Source: Pseudomonadota bacterium
GTDB lineage: Bacteria > Pseudomonadota > Gammaproteobacteria > Steroidobacterales > Steroidobacteraceae
Length of the DNA: 7,732 bases
Assembly (NCBI GenBank): GCA_021820785.1
Contig: JAKADE010000116.1
Location: 1 to 7,732, forward strand
Direction: 5' to 3'
In this document: positions 1-6,962 of the stretch, one piece after another
How positions within the stretch are numbered: position 1 is the first letter of the stretch
How the letters are laid out: each line of letters starts with the position of its first letter
Program-made: the position numbers and the translations under genes
The notes under the pieces: generated by a model
The model's database searches: none
What the model saw: only the letters and a program-made list of their open reading frames with translations
What the model was told of the DNA's origin: nothing

Positions 1-1626
1 CCGCTCGTACAACTCGTCCATGTCCTTCATGCCGAACTCCCCGAGCGTCACGGCACACGTCTCGGGCGGAACCTTCTCGAGCGCGAGATGGAATTCCGCC
101 AGCGCCTGGGCGAGCAGCCGCTGGCCGAGCGCGATGGCCTCGGTGCGGCGCAGGCTCTTCAGGTAATGGCGGATCGCGCTGCGCGCCTTGGCGGTGACCA
201 CGAACCCCACCCAGGCGGGATTGGGGACCGCGCCCTTGGCGGTGATGATCTCGATGGTCTGGCCGTTGCGCAGCACCGTGCGCAGTGGCGTGAGGCGCCG
301 GTCGACCTTGGCCGCGACACAGCGGTTGCCGACGTCGGTGTGCACCGCGTAGGCGAAATCGACCACGGTCGCCCCGCTCGGCAGGCGCAGGATCTTGCCC
401 TTGGGCGTGAAGACGTACACCTTGTCCGGATAGAGGTCGACCTTGACGCTCTCGAGGAACTCCTCGGAGCTGCCGTCCTCCTGCAGCTCGACGAGCTCCG
501 AGAGCCATTCGCGGGCGCGCGCCTGCTGCATGGTGCCGGCGTCCTCCCCGCTCTTGTACTTCCAGTGCGCGGCGATGCCGGACTCCGCCACCCGATGCAT
601 GTCCTCGGTGCGGATCTGCACCTCGATGGGCACGGCGTTCGGACCGAACAGCGTGGTGTGCAGGGACTGGTAGCCGTTGACGCGCGGGATGGCGATGTAG
701 TCCTTGAAGCGTCCGGGCATCGGCTTGAACACCGAGTGCACCACCCCGACCGCGCGGTAACAGGTATCGAACTCATCGACGATGATGCGCAGACCGTACA
801 CATCCACAATCTCGGCGAGCGAGGCGCGTTTGCGCAGCATCTTGCGGTAGATGCTGTAGATGTGTTTCTCGCGCATCTCGACCCGCGCATCGATGCCGTG
901 CTTCTGCAGGGCCGCCGAGAGCTGCTGTTCGATCTTCTTGAGGAATTCCTTCTGGTTGCCGCGCGCCTTGCGCAGCGCGTACTCCAGCACCCGATAACGG
1001 CGCGGATACAGCGCGCGGAACCCGAGCTCCTCCAGCTCGAGCTTCAGGTTGTACAGGCCGAGCCGCTCGGCGATCGGCGCGTAGATGTCGAGCGTCTCGC
1101 GGGCGATCGCCCGCCGGCGGTGCGGCGGCATCGCCTGGATCGTGCGCATGTTGTGCGTGCGGTCGGCGAGCTTGACCAGGATCACGCGCAGGTCGCGCAC
1201 CATCGCGAGCAGCATCTTGCGGAACGACTCCGCCTGCGCCTCCTCGCGGTTCTTGAACTGGATGGCGTCGAGCTTGGTCACCCCATCGACCAGCTCGGCG
1301 ACATCGGCGCCGAAGCGCTCGGCCAGCTGGTCCTTCGGCGTCGGCGTGTCCTCGATGACGTCGTGCAGGATCGCCGCGACGAGCGTGTCGGCATCGAGTC
1401 TGAGGTCGGCAAGAATGGCCGCCGTCGCGACCGGGTGCGCAATGTACGGCTCGCCGGAGAGACGCTTCTGACCCTGGTGGGCCGAGGCACCGAATTCCGC
1501 GGCAGCGCGCACGCGGGCCACCTGGTCCGGCGGCAGATAGCCGCCGACCGTCGAGAGCAGCTCCTTCAGCCCGGGGGTACGCCTTCCGCCGGGAAGCAGC
1601 CCGAGAAGGGAAGACGCGTAATCCAT
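1..1626 (-). CDS. spoT: Bifunctional (p)ppGpp synthetase/hydrolase SpoT (C-terminus beyond window)
   Basis: SpoT makes and degrades the alarmone (p)ppGpp in the cytoplasm, with hydrolase activity usually dominant. I translated 542 residues from the ATG at 1626 and the frame stays open to the left edge. An HD hydrolase domain covers about residues 45-190, with the catalytic pair in LHDVIEDT (HD at 88-89) and the ADRTHNMRT motif at 154-162. The synthetase domain covers about 240-350 (EKHIYSIYRKM at 253-263, GRFKDYIA at 305-312, NGYQSLHT at 317-324). A TGS domain covers about 395-460 (VYVFTPKG, VDFAYAVHTDVG). An intact HD motif together with RFKD in the synthetase loop argues for SpoT/Rel rather than monofunctional RelA. 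The C-terminal regulatory part, including ACT, is missing only because the window ends. It is the last visible gene of the leftward cluster, 225 nt after rpoZ, and gmk-rpoZ-spoT is the classical gammaproteobacterial order. A long rightward reading frame over the same bases is a GC-driven shadow. Confidence 0.97.
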   Translation of the reverse strand, partial: MDYASSLLGLLPGGRRTPGLKELLSTVGGYLPPDQVARVRAAAEFGASAHQGQKRLSGEPYIAHPVATAAILADLRLDADTLVAAILHDVIEDTPTPKDQLAERFGADVAELVDGVTKLDAIQFKNREEAQAESFRKMLLAMVRDLRVILVKLADRTHNMRTIQAMPPHRRRAIARETLDIYAPIAERLGLYNLKLELEELGFRALYPRRYRVLEYALRKARGNQKEFLKKIEQQLSAALQKHGIDARVEMREKHIYSIYRKMLRKRASLAEIVDVYGLRIIVDEFDTCYRAVGVVHSVFKPMPGRFKDYIAIPRVNGYQSLHTTLFGPNAVPIEVQIRTEDMHRVAESGIAAHWKYKSGEDAGTMQQARAREWLSELVELQEDGSSEEFLESVKVDLYPDKVYVFTPKGKILRLPSGATVVDFAYAVHTDVGNRCVAAKVDRRLTPLRTVLRNGQTIEIITAKGAVPNPAWVGFVVTAKARSAIRHYLKSLRRTEAIALGQRLLAQALAEFHLALEKVPPETCAVTLGEFGMKDMDELYER

Positions 1627-1851
1627 GGTGCTCAGCGCTCCGCCCGCAGACTGAGTCGTGCCGATCTGGCCCGCGCACACCCTGCCTGGGTCTTCACGGG
1701 GCCCGCGGCCGCACGGACCGAACGGTCTGTCACATCCTCTCCACGCGCTTGACGCTCACACCGCCACCGGACTGGAAATCTACACAGCCGCCAGGGCCGA
1801 ATCCAGCGCCGGCGGTTGCGGCGGTGCGCAGGCCGGGAAGCCCGGCGGCGC
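1627..1851 (-). other. rpoZ-spoT intercistronic region with GC hairpin
   Basis: This 225-nt stretch separates rpoZ from spoT and contains no convincing gene. Right after the rpoZ stop there is a perfect short hairpin, GCCGGG-AAG-CCCGGC on the plus strand (1832-1846). It is not followed by a T-run in the leftward direction, so it is a weak terminator candidate and could instead be a pause or processing structure. A second small dyad, GACCG-AA-CGGTC, lies at 1716-1727. The length would allow a separate spoT promoter, but I see no good -35/-10 pair. Confidence 0.4.
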
Positions 1852-2142
1852 TCAGTCCCCCAGGCCGAACTGGGGGGCGCGGAACGCGGACTGCATGTCG
1901 AGCTCGGACACATCGGGGGCGGGGGGTTCCGCCGGCGGCGGCTCCGGCTCGCGCAGCATCTCGACCGTGATGTTGCCAGCGGCGATCTCGCGCAGCGCGA
2001 CCACGGTCGGCTTGTCGTTCTCGACCGGCACGGTCGGTTCGGCGCCGTTGGCCAGCCGCCGCGCACGCTGTGCCGCCAGAATCACCAGCTGGAAGAGATT
2101 ATCGACATTCTGCAGACAGTCTTCGACGGTGATGCGGGCCAT
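1852..2142 (-). CDS. rpoZ: DNA-directed RNA polymerase omega subunit
   Basis: Omega is a small subunit that chaperones beta-prime during RNA polymerase assembly and, in proteobacteria, contributes to a (p)ppGpp-binding site on the enzyme. The 96-residue product starts [10 protein letters not shown], and contains the family landmarks [16 protein letters not shown] (about 15-30) and [16 protein letters not shown] (about 41-56), which match the E. coli protein in wording and position. The tail after residue 65 is proline/glutamate-rich ([13 protein letters not shown]), as in many variable omega C-termini. The ATG at 2142 is the conserved family start; no strong Shine-Dalgarno sequence is visible in front of it. 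The gene lies 60 nt after the rdgB-gmk fusion gene and upstream of spoT, so omega and the alarmone enzyme are probably co-transcribed. Confidence 0.96.
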   Translation of the reverse strand: MARITVEDCLQNVDNLFQLVILAAQRARRLANGAEPTVPVENDKPTVVALREIAAGNITVEMLREPEPPPAEPPAPDVSELDMQSAFRAPQFGLGD

Positions 2143-2173
2143 GGCGATTCTTGCGTACTGACAATGGGTTAAC

Positions 2174-2190
2174 GGGCGCGGCAGGCGCCC
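2174..2190 (-). terminator. GC-rich hairpin between the rdgB-gmk fusion and rpoZ
   Basis: A perfect 6-bp inverted repeat, GGGCGC-GGCAG-GCGCCC on the plus strand, lies 13 nt after the stop codon of the fusion gene. Read leftward, it is followed by GTTAACCC rather than a clean T-run. It could act as a partial terminator, attenuator or mRNA-stability element that lowers rpoZ-spoT expression relative to the upstream genes. This is inference from structure only. Confidence 0.35.
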
Positions 2191-2202
2191 CAGAGGGCTC
2201 TA

Positions 2203-3462
2203 CTATACGGCAAAGACGCCCGGTGAGGCCAGCAGCTGCGCCAGCAGCGGCGCGAGCGCCGGCCGCCAGGCGAGCAACGCCTCGCCGCGGCCCTCGACGA
2301 TGTGCACCAGGTCCTCCAGCGCCCGCTCGAACTGGTCGTTGACGACGACGTAGTCGAACTCGTTCCAATGGGTCATGTCCCCGGCCGCTTCGCGCAGCCG
2401 GCGCGCGATGACCTCGGCGGAATCCGTGGCCCGGCCGCGCAGCCGCTGCTCCAGCGCCGTACGCGACGGCGGCAGGACGAAGATGCTCTCGCAGGCCGGC
2501 ATCGCCGCGCGCACCTGGCGGGCGCCCTGCCAGTCGATCTCGAGCACGACGTCCCTGCCCGCCGCGAGCTGCCGTTCCACCGGTTCGCGCGCCGTGCCGT
2601 AGTAATTGCCGAACACCCGGGCATGCTCGAGGAAACGGCCCTCGGCGACGCTGCGCTCGAATGCCTCGGTGTCCACGAAGTGGTATTCGCGGCCGTTCGT
2701 CTCGGTGGGCCGCTGCGGCCGGGTGGTATGCGAGATGGACAAGCTCAGGCTGGGCTTGCGCTCGAGCAGCGCCCGCACCAGCGACGTCTTGCCCGCCCCG
2801 GACGGCGCGGCCAGCACGAACAGCCGCCCCGGCTCGCCGGAAACGCGGCCGCGCCCGGGCGCGGCGCCGCCGGGCAGCTCGCCGGCCTGCGCAGCGAGCG
2901 CACGCAAGGCCTGTCCGCGGTGACTGAGCGCGTTCTTCTGCACCGGCGCCAGCTCTGCGGCGGTCTGTTCCAGTCCGTCCGGCAGGAACACCGGGTCGTA
3001 GCCGAACCCGCCCGTGCCGCGCGGCGCGCGCAGGATCTGGCCCTGCCACGTGCCCTCGGCGAGCAGCGGCTGAGGGTCCTGCGCCCCGCGCACCAGCGCC
3101 ATGACGCAGCGGTAGCGCGCCGCGCGGGCGCCGTCGGGGACGGACTGGAGTTCCGCAAGCAGTTTCTCGAGGTTCTGCGCATCGCTCGCACCCTCGCCGG
3201 CATAGCGGGCCGAGTACACGCCCGGTCGTCCCTGCAGGGCATCGACTTCGATGCCCGAGTCATCCGCGAGCGCCGGCAGACCCGTCAGACGGGACGCATA
3301 GCGCGCCTTGAGCAGCGCGTTCTCGCGGAACGTCGTGCCGGTCTCGGGCGGCGTCTCGAGACCGAACGCCGACTGCGGCAGCATGCGCAGTCCGTGCGGG
3401 GCGAGCAGCTGCGCCAGCTCGCGCAGCTTGCCGGGGTTGCCACTGGCGAGGACCACCTTCAC
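2203..3462 (-). CDS. Fused RdgB/HAM1 XTP-dITP diphosphatase and guanylate kinase
   Basis: One uninterrupted 419-codon frame encodes two complete enzymes. Residues 1-190 are an RdgB/HAM1 nucleoside triphosphate pyrophosphohydrolase, which cleaves non-canonical dITP/ITP/XTP to monophosphates. Visible motifs are ASGNPGK (6-12), LADDSG (65-70, catalytic acidic pair), GGFGYDPVF (151-159) and SHRGQAL (180-186). Residues 213-419 are a full guanylate kinase (GMP/dGMP to GDP/dGDP) with P-loop APSGAGKTS (219-227), SHTTR (244-248), FGNYYGT (284-290), EIDWQGA (308-314) and the nucleotide-binding VVNDQFE (373-379). The linker at about 191-212 is short and rich in Gly, Ala, Pro and Arg. It contains no stop and no ATG or GTG before the P-loop strand; the linker valine is GTT. 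The start is GTG at 3462, overlapping the rph stop as GTGA, so translation is probably coupled. Both domains are near the normal length of the free-standing proteins. The only weak alternative is separate gmk initiation at a TTG around residue 186. Confidence 0.93.
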   Translation of the reverse strand: MKVVLASGNPGKLRELAQLLAPHGLRMLPQSAFGLETPPETGTTFRENALLKARYASRLTGLPALADDSGIEVDALQGRPGVYSARYAGEGASDAQNLEKLLAELQSVPDGARAARYRCVMALVRGAQDPQPLLAEGTWQGQILRAPRGTGGFGYDPVFLPDGLEQTAAELAPVQKNALSHRGQALRALAAQAGELPGGAAPGRGRVSGEPGRLFVLAAPSGAGKTSLVRALLERKPSLSLSISHTTRPQRPTETNGREYHFVDTEAFERSVAEGRFLEHARVFGNYYGTAREPVERQLAAGRDVVLEIDWQGARQVRAAMPACESIFVLPPSRTALEQRLRGRATDSAEVIARRLREAAGDMTHWNEFDYVVVNDQFERALEDLVHIVEGRGEALLAWRPALAPLLAQLLASPGVFAV

Positions 3463-4181
3463 GCCTCGATCGCCTCGCGCTGCAGCGGGAAGATCTGCTC
3501 GATGCCGCCGGCGGCGAGCGCGAGCATCGCGTCGAGTTCGTGGCGGCGGAAGGCGTGACCCTCGGCCGTGCCCTGCAGCTCGATGAATCCGCCGCCGTCG
3601 TTCATCACGACGTTCATGTCAACCTCGGCGCGCGAGTCCTCCGAGTACTCCAGGTCGAGCAGCGCGCCGCCGTCGACGATGCCGACCGAGACTGCGGCCA
3701 CCTGCCCGTGCAGGGGCGAGCGGGTCAGCAGCCGACGCCGTTCGAGCCCGCGACAGGCCTGCGCCAGGGCGACGTAGCCGCCGGCAATCGAGGCGGTACG
3801 GGTCCCGCCGTCGGCCTGCAGGACGTCGCAATCGATCGTCACGGTCCGCTCCCCGAGGGCCTTCAGATCGACCACGGCGCGCAGCGAACGGCCGATCAGA
3901 CGCTGGATCTCGAGCGTACGGCCGCCCTGCTTGCCGCGCGCCGCCTCGCGCGCCGAGCGCGTGTGCGTCGCACGTGGCAGCATGCCGTACTCGGCGGTGA
4001 CCCAGCCCTGCCCCTTGCCGCGCAAGAAGGGCGGCACCGACTCCTCCACGCTCGCGGTGCACAGCACCTGGGTGTCACCGAAGGCGACCAGCACGGCCCC
4101 TTCGGCATGCTTGGCGAACTGGCGGGTAAAACTCACGGGGCGCATCTGCGCGGCCGCACGGCCGCCCTGTCGGGTCGTCAT
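3459..4181 (-). CDS. rph: Ribonuclease PH
   Basis: RNase PH is a phosphate-dependent 3'-5' exoribonuclease that trims tRNA precursors and other RNA 3' ends; it forms a hexameric ring in the cytoplasm. The 240-residue product matches the family along its whole length (E. coli form about 238): [15 protein letters not shown] near the N-terminus, [17 protein letters not shown] (59-75), [19 protein letters not shown] (83-101), the phosphate-binding GGTRTA (125-130), and the acidic active-site segment [15 protein letters not shown] (176-190). I chose the ATG at 4181 because it gives the standard N-terminus and has GAGTGG just upstream. An in-frame GTG at 4211 would overlap the phosphatase gene and add ten non-conserved residues. 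It begins 11 nt after the phosphatase stop and ends in a 4-nt overlap with the rdgB-gmk fusion, so it sits mid-operon. Confidence 0.96.
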   Translation of the reverse strand: MTTRQGGRAAAQMRPVSFTRQFAKHAEGAVLVAFGDTQVLCTASVEESVPPFLRGKGQGWVTAEYGMLPRATHTRSAREAARGKQGGRTLEIQRLIGRSLRAVVDLKALGERTVTIDCDVLQADGGTRTASIAGGYVALAQACRGLERRRLLTRSPLHGQVAAVSVGIVDGGALLDLEYSEDSRAEVDMNVVMNDGGGFIELQGTAEGHAFRRHELDAMLALAAGGIEQIFPLQREAIEA

Positions 4182-4192
4182 CTGTCCACTCA

Positions 4193-4942
4193 CTACTGTT
4201 CGCCGAGCCACCGCAGCGCAGCGGCCGATGTGTTGTCACTGCCGCTGCCCGCGCGGCGCACGGCGCGGCGCGCCAGGTCGAGCAGCGTATCGCGCAGCGG
4301 GGTTGCGCTCGCGCCGAGTTCCCCAGCGAGTTCCTCGTCCTTCAGCGGCCCCCACAGCCCGTCGCTGCACACCAGCAGCGCATCGCCGGCCTCGAGAGGG
4401 CGGCGCCGCGTGATCGCCATGTCCGGCAGCACCGGTCCGCCGCCGAGGCAGCATTCCACGTAGTTGCGCATCGGGTGCGCCTGGGCCTGCTCGGCGGTGA
4501 TCAACCCCTCGCGCAGCAGTCCTTCGACGTGACTGTGGTCGCGGCTGCGGCCGATGAGTTTGCGGCCGCGGACGTGGTAGATGCGGCTGTCACCGACGTG
4601 CGCCCACCATGAGGCACCCTGCTGGACCAGGCACAGCGCGCAGGTGGCGCGGGGGCGCTGATCGACGGGCGCCTGCGCGCCGAGCTTGACCACCGCATCG
4701 TGCGCGCGGCCGAGCGTCAGGTGCAGGAAGCCGAGCGGATCGAACAGCGGCTGGGTCGCCTGCCGGAAGGCGTCCAGGATGGTCTGCCGGGTGATTTCCG
4801 CGGCGCGTGCACCGTCGGCGTACCCGCCCATTCCGTCCGCCACCAGCAACAGCGCCGCGCGTTCGCTGACCGCGACCGCGACACGGTCCTGATTCTCCCC
4901 GCGTCCGCCGAGCAGCGTGACGTCGGCATAGTCGATCCGCAA
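4193..4942 (-). CDS. PP2C-family Ser/Thr protein phosphatase (Stp-like)
   Basis: This is a metal-dependent PPM/PP2C phosphatase, expected to remove phosphate from Ser/Thr of cytosolic proteins. The 249-residue protein is essentially just the catalytic domain. Motifs in order are GRGENQDR (13-20), VADGMGG (34-40, metal-binding Asp), [13 protein letters not shown] (114-126), [13 protein letters not shown] (134-146), [15 protein letters not shown] (148-162), VCSDGLWG (191-198) and [10 protein letters not shown] (234-243). There is no membrane segment or signal peptide. The start must be TTG at 4942, since a stop lies six codons upstream and no other start precedes the conserved first strand ([11 protein letters not shown]). 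It is the first gene of the leftward cluster and diverges from yicC. No kinase partner is visible in the window, so its substrate is unknown. Confidence 0.93.
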   Translation of the reverse strand: MRIDYADVTLLGGRGENQDRVAVAVSERAALLLVADGMGGYADGARAAEITRQTILDAFRQATQPLFDPLGFLHLTLGRAHDAVVKLGAQAPVDQRPRATCALCLVQQGASWWAHVGDSRIYHVRGRKLIGRSRDHSHVEGLLREGLITAEQAQAHPMRNYVECCLGGGPVLPDMAITRRRPLEAGDALLVCSDGLWGPLKDEELAGELGASATPLRDTLLDLARRAVRRAGSGSDNTSAAALRWLGEQ

Positions 4943-5018
4943 ATGACGCCCGTATATCTGTTAAAGTTCGGGGCCCGCTTTATATCACCTCACGCCACCC
5001 GGAGCGTAGCGCTTCCAC
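4943..5018. promoter_or_regulatory. Divergent phosphatase / yicC promoter region
   Basis: The 76-nt gap between two divergent genes is AT-rich compared with its surroundings (TATATC at 4953-4958, TTAAAG at 4961-4966, TTTATATCA at 4979-4987), so it should carry both promoters. Candidate -10 elements are TATATC at 4981-4986 for yicC and GATATA (minus strand, 4953-4958) for the phosphatase operon. I see no convincing -35 for either, so exact promoter positions are not claimed. The phosphatase -10 candidate would leave only a few bases of leader before the TTG start. Confidence 0.4.
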
Positions 5019-5882
5019 GTGATTTCCAGCATGACAGGCTTCGCACGCCGCGAGAGCACCGGCCCCTGGGGCAGCCTCGTGTGCGAACTGCGCAGCGTCA
5101 ATCACCGTTTTCTCGAGACCGGCTTTCGTCTGCCGGAGGAACTGCGCTCGATCGAGGGCGATCTGCGCCAGCGACTGGCGCGCGAGGTGCGCCGGGGCAA
5201 GGTGGACTGCACCCTCACCTACCGCGCGGCGCAGGCCGCCGCGGCCAGCCTCGAGGTCGACCTCAGCGCGCTCGATCGCCTGACGGGCCGGCTCGATGAG
5301 CTGCAGCGGGTGATCCCGGTCGGGACGGTCAATCTGCTCGAGGTACTGCGCTGGCCCGGCGTGCTGAAGGATCAGAGCGTCGCCGGCGAGGCGCTGCTGG
5401 CAGCGGCGCGAGAGATGTTCGAGGCGGCGGTCGCGGACCTTTGCGCCGCGCGCGCCCGCGAGGGCGAGAAGCTGCGCGAGGTGCTCGAGCAGCGGTGCGA
5501 GGGGCTTGCCGCGCTGGTGGCCCAGGTTCAGGCCCGGCTGCCCGAGGTGCAGGCCCGGCTGAGCACCCGGGTGCGCGAGCGGATCAAGGAGCTCGCATCT
5601 GGGGCCGATCCGGACCGACTCGAGCAGGAAATCGCGCTGCTGCTGCAGCGCCTGGATGTGGACGAGGAGCTCGAGCGGCTGACCGGTCACATTGCCGAAG
5701 TGCGCCGAGTACTCACCGGCAACGAGCCGGCGGGTCGGCGCCTGGACTTCCTGATGCAGGAACTCAATCGCGAGGCCAACACGCTCTCCTCGAAGTCACA
5801 GGACCTCGAGACCACCCGCAGCGCAGTCGACATGAAAGTACTGATCGAGCAGATGCGCGAGCAGGTGCAGAACGCCGAATAG
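5019..5882 (+). CDS. yicC: YicC/YloC family endoribonuclease
   Basis: YicC is a conserved bacterial protein shown in E. coli to act as an endoribonuclease that affects sRNA turnover. The 287-residue product has the N-terminal family signature ISSMTGFARRE (2-12), LRSVNHRFLE (24-33) and GKVDCTL (60-66), the central ILRWPGV-like LEVLRWPGVLKD (107-118), and the conserved C-terminal domain (about 205-287) with RLDVDEELERL, GRRLDFLMQELNREANTLSSK and VLIEQMREQVQN. The start is GTG at 5019, which reproduces the canonical MIxSMT N-terminus; the ATG at 5031 would cut it. GGAG at 5001-5004 is somewhat distant for a Shine-Dalgarno site. In E. coli yicC also lies beside and divergent from rph; here a phosphatase gene sits between them. 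The last eight codons and the following bases recur in degraded form at 7173, which suggests the gene's 3' end served as an integration target. Confidence 0.95.
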   Translation: MISSMTGFARRESTGPWGSLVCELRSVNHRFLETGFRLPEELRSIEGDLRQRLAREVRRGKVDCTLTYRAAQAAAASLEVDLSALDRLTGRLDELQRVIPVGTVNLLEVLRWPGVLKDQSVAGEALLAAAREMFEAAVADLCAARAREGEKLREVLEQRCEGLAALVAQVQARLPEVQARLSTRVRERIKELASGADPDRLEQEIALLLQRLDVDEELERLTGHIAEVRRVLTGNEPAGRRLDFLMQELNREANTLSSKSQDLETTRSAVDMKVLIEQMREQVQNAE

Positions 5883-5930
5883 CGTTCAGGGGTGTCAAGG
5901 AGCGTCCATCGCCGTCCCGAACGCCCTGTA
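5857..5930 (+). repeat. Left copy of imperfect direct repeat: yicC 3' end and flank (attL-like)
   Basis: This segment covers the last eight codons of yicC, its TAG stop, and about 48 nt of 3' flank. It aligns without gaps to 7173-7246 (offset 1316). Over 5857-5920 I count 14 mismatches in 64, and over 5857-5930 I count 16 in 74. The first two mismatches, in the coding part, are transversions and all 14 later ones are transitions. A tyrosine-recombinase island that integrates at the 3' end of a gene regenerates the gene end and leaves the displaced end at its far side. This copy is the functional, in-frame one. Confidence 0.75.
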
Positions 5931-5934
5931 TTTC

Positions 5935-5952
5935 TTGTGCTTTTAGGCACAA
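5935..5952. repeat. Small inverted repeat downstream of yicC
   Basis: TTGTGC-TTTTAG-GCACAA forms a 6-bp perfect stem 52 nt after the yicC stop. The downstream bases (ATGGCTAC) are not T-rich, so it does not qualify as a standard intrinsic terminator. It sits exactly where the similarity with the right-hand yicC copy fades, so it could be part of a recombination or accessory binding site of the inserted element. Function is not established. Confidence 0.35.
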
Positions 5953-6110
5953 ATGGCTACTTCGATCCGGCCCCGCGTCGCCTATTCTGTAGTTAGCCGT
6001 GTAACTCCCATTCGACGAACAAGATGGTGGGTGACGCACTGGAAACACTCCGTAAACCATCCAGATCGAGACACAATGCATCGAATCCATGCGGTGGGAC
6101 GGGAGCCTGG

Positions 6111-6259
6111 ATTGATCGGGCGAACCTCACCACGCTCGCGGTCGAGCGTGCGCACCGATCCGGAAGGCCGATGCTGCTCAGCGACGGTGCTGGGCTGTAG
6201 CTGCGCAAGCAGACCCGCAGCGGCGCCTTACTGGATACTGCGCTACCACACCGCCGCCC
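6111..6259 (+). pseudogene. Tyrosine integrase, N-terminal arm-binding domain remnant
   Basis: The frame starting at 6111 reads ANLTTLAVERAHRSGRPM then LLSDGAGL, a stop (TAG, 6198-6200), then LRKQTRSGA; after one extra base near 6228 it continues YWILRYHTAALRR. This follows the start of P4-type tyrosine integrases (DUF4102/arm DNA-binding N-terminal domain), where a segment like LSDGxGLYLRxxxxGxxxWxLRYR is typical. The stop replaces the aromatic residue expected after GAGL. Only about 50 of the usual 400 or so residues remain, the catalytic domain is absent, and the stop codon of the convergent DUF2442 gene marks its end. It lies 228 nt after yicC and reads away from it, the usual position of int next to its att site. 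Assignment rests on recognised wording, not on a search. Confidence 0.7.
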
Positions 6260-6712
6260 TCAGGCGGCTACGACGGCCTTGCGCTCGACCTCCCATCCTT
6301 TGCAAGCCAGGAGAATCGTTCGCGGCACTTCCTGCTCGCCGCTGGCGTAGTACGCGACCTGCCGGCGGGAGATGCCAAGCGCCTCGGCCGCTTCACTCAG
6401 GCTCAGCCCATGGCGCCAACGCCAGCGAATGAAGGCCACCGTGTCCGCGCGGCCGCTCTGCTCAAGCGCCATCTCATAGAGCCGGTCCGCACCCATATCG
6501 ATATTGCCTGGCCATACCAGGCTGTGACCGCCTTCGCCGATGTCCACGCGCGCGAACACGGCGTGCTCGCGCAGGGGACGCAGCCCCTTGAACTGATGCA
6601 CGAAATCGCGCATGTCCACCGTGAACGTTTTGCCGTTCGCGAAGCTGACACGCAGCACGTAATGGTCCACAGGCTTCACGCCCGCAATGCGGATGGGATT
6701 GCCTTCGCTCAT
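6260..6712 (-). CDS. DUF2442 domain protein with C-terminal helix-turn-helix (probable antitoxin-like regulator)
   Basis: The 150-residue product has a DUF2442 domain at about 8-80 (IAGVKPVDHYVLRVSFANG, then VWPGNIDMGADRLYEMAL) joined to an XRE-like helix-turn-helix at about 92-140 (GLSLSEAAEALGISRRQVAYYA, then EVPRTILLACKGWE). This suggests a DNA-binding regulator. I chose the ATG at 6712: it gives ATGA overlap with the stop of the upstream DUF4160 gene and a good GAGGAG ribosome site just before it. An earlier ATG at 6748 would lie inside the neighbour. The DUF4160-DUF2442 order recurs in many bacterial genomes and is suspected to be a toxin-antitoxin type pair, but I know of no firm biochemical function. 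The likely job is autorepression at the tandem palindromes upstream of the operon. The gene is intact although it sits among pseudogenes. Confidence 0.85.
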   Translation of the reverse strand: MSEGNPIRIAGVKPVDHYVLRVSFANGKTFTVDMRDFVHQFKGLRPLREHAVFARVDIGEGGHSLVWPGNIDMGADRLYEMALEQSGRADTVAFIRWRWRHGLSLSEAAEALGISRRQVAYYASGEQEVPRTILLACKGWEVERKAVVAA

Positions 6713-6948
6713 GACTCCTCCTCGGAATACTGCCTCCAACGTGCCCACAGCTCGGCTCGATTGGCCGCCGCCCAGTCCAGCGCCTCTGCGGTGTCTCTGG
6801 GGTCGGCCTCGCCAGCCTGAAGCACCAACGTGTCGATCAGGTATGCGGCGCGCTCATCGCTGCGCGTGATGATGTGGAAATGCGGTGGCGCATGGTCACC
6901 GAAGTACATCTCGATCCGGCAGCGATTGAAGCGCTTGACCGTTGGCAT
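6709..6948 (-). CDS. DUF4160 family small protein (possible toxin-like partner)
   Basis: The 79-residue protein carries the DUF4160 signature: an MPTV start, EMYFGDHAPPHFHI at 13-26 with histidines at 19, 23 and 25, and the C-terminal ALDWAAANRAELWARW (56-71). Length and layout fit the family. The ATG at 6948 gives the canonical start. No Shine-Dalgarno sequence precedes it, and the best -10 box (TAGAAT, minus strand, 6954-6959) lies only five bases upstream, so the transcript may be leaderless. It overlaps the DUF2442-HTH gene by 4 nt, so the two are translated together. Biochemical function is unknown; the toxin idea comes only from gene pairing and operon form. The conserved histidine cluster could bind metal or be catalytic, which is speculation. 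Confidence 0.85.
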   Translation of the reverse strand: MPTVKRFNRCRIEMYFGDHAPPHFHIITRSDERAAYLIDTLVLQAGEADPRDTAEALDWAAANRAELWARWRQYSEEES

Positions 6949-6953
6949 GCAGC

Positions 6954-6959
6954 ATTCTA
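6954..6959 (-). promoter_or_regulatory. Candidate -10 box of the DUF4160 operon
   Basis: TAGAAT on the minus strand matches TATAAT at five of six positions and ends five bases before the DUF4160 ATG. Transcription starting six or seven bases downstream would begin at or next to the ATG, giving a leaderless mRNA. No good -35 is visible at the usual spacing because that position is occupied by the palindromes. Confidence 0.4.
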
Positions 6960-6962
6960 TCG

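Noticed and set aside
88..1752. 554-codon rightward open frame opposite spoT
   Set aside because: It is antisense to the well-conserved SpoT coding frame, its composition is Arg/Leu/Asp-rich as expected of a GC-rich shadow, and no family motif is visible.
2099..3049. Leftward 316-codon frame over the gmk region
   Set aside because: It overlaps gmk in another frame and is Ala/Arg/Gly-rich; the gmk frame carries all catalytic motifs.
2302..3558. 418-codon rightward open frame opposite the rdgB-gmk fusion
   Set aside because: A mirror of the conserved leftward frame; no recognisable domain, low-complexity His/Arg/Gly-rich wording.
5935..5952. yicC intrinsic terminator
   Set aside because: The 6-bp stem is not followed by a T-run in either direction, so I list it only as an inverted repeat.
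5953..6432. 159-codon rightward frame after yicC
   Set aside because: Only the short YWILRYH piece makes sense and it belongs to the broken integrase; the rest runs antisense to the DUF2442 gene.
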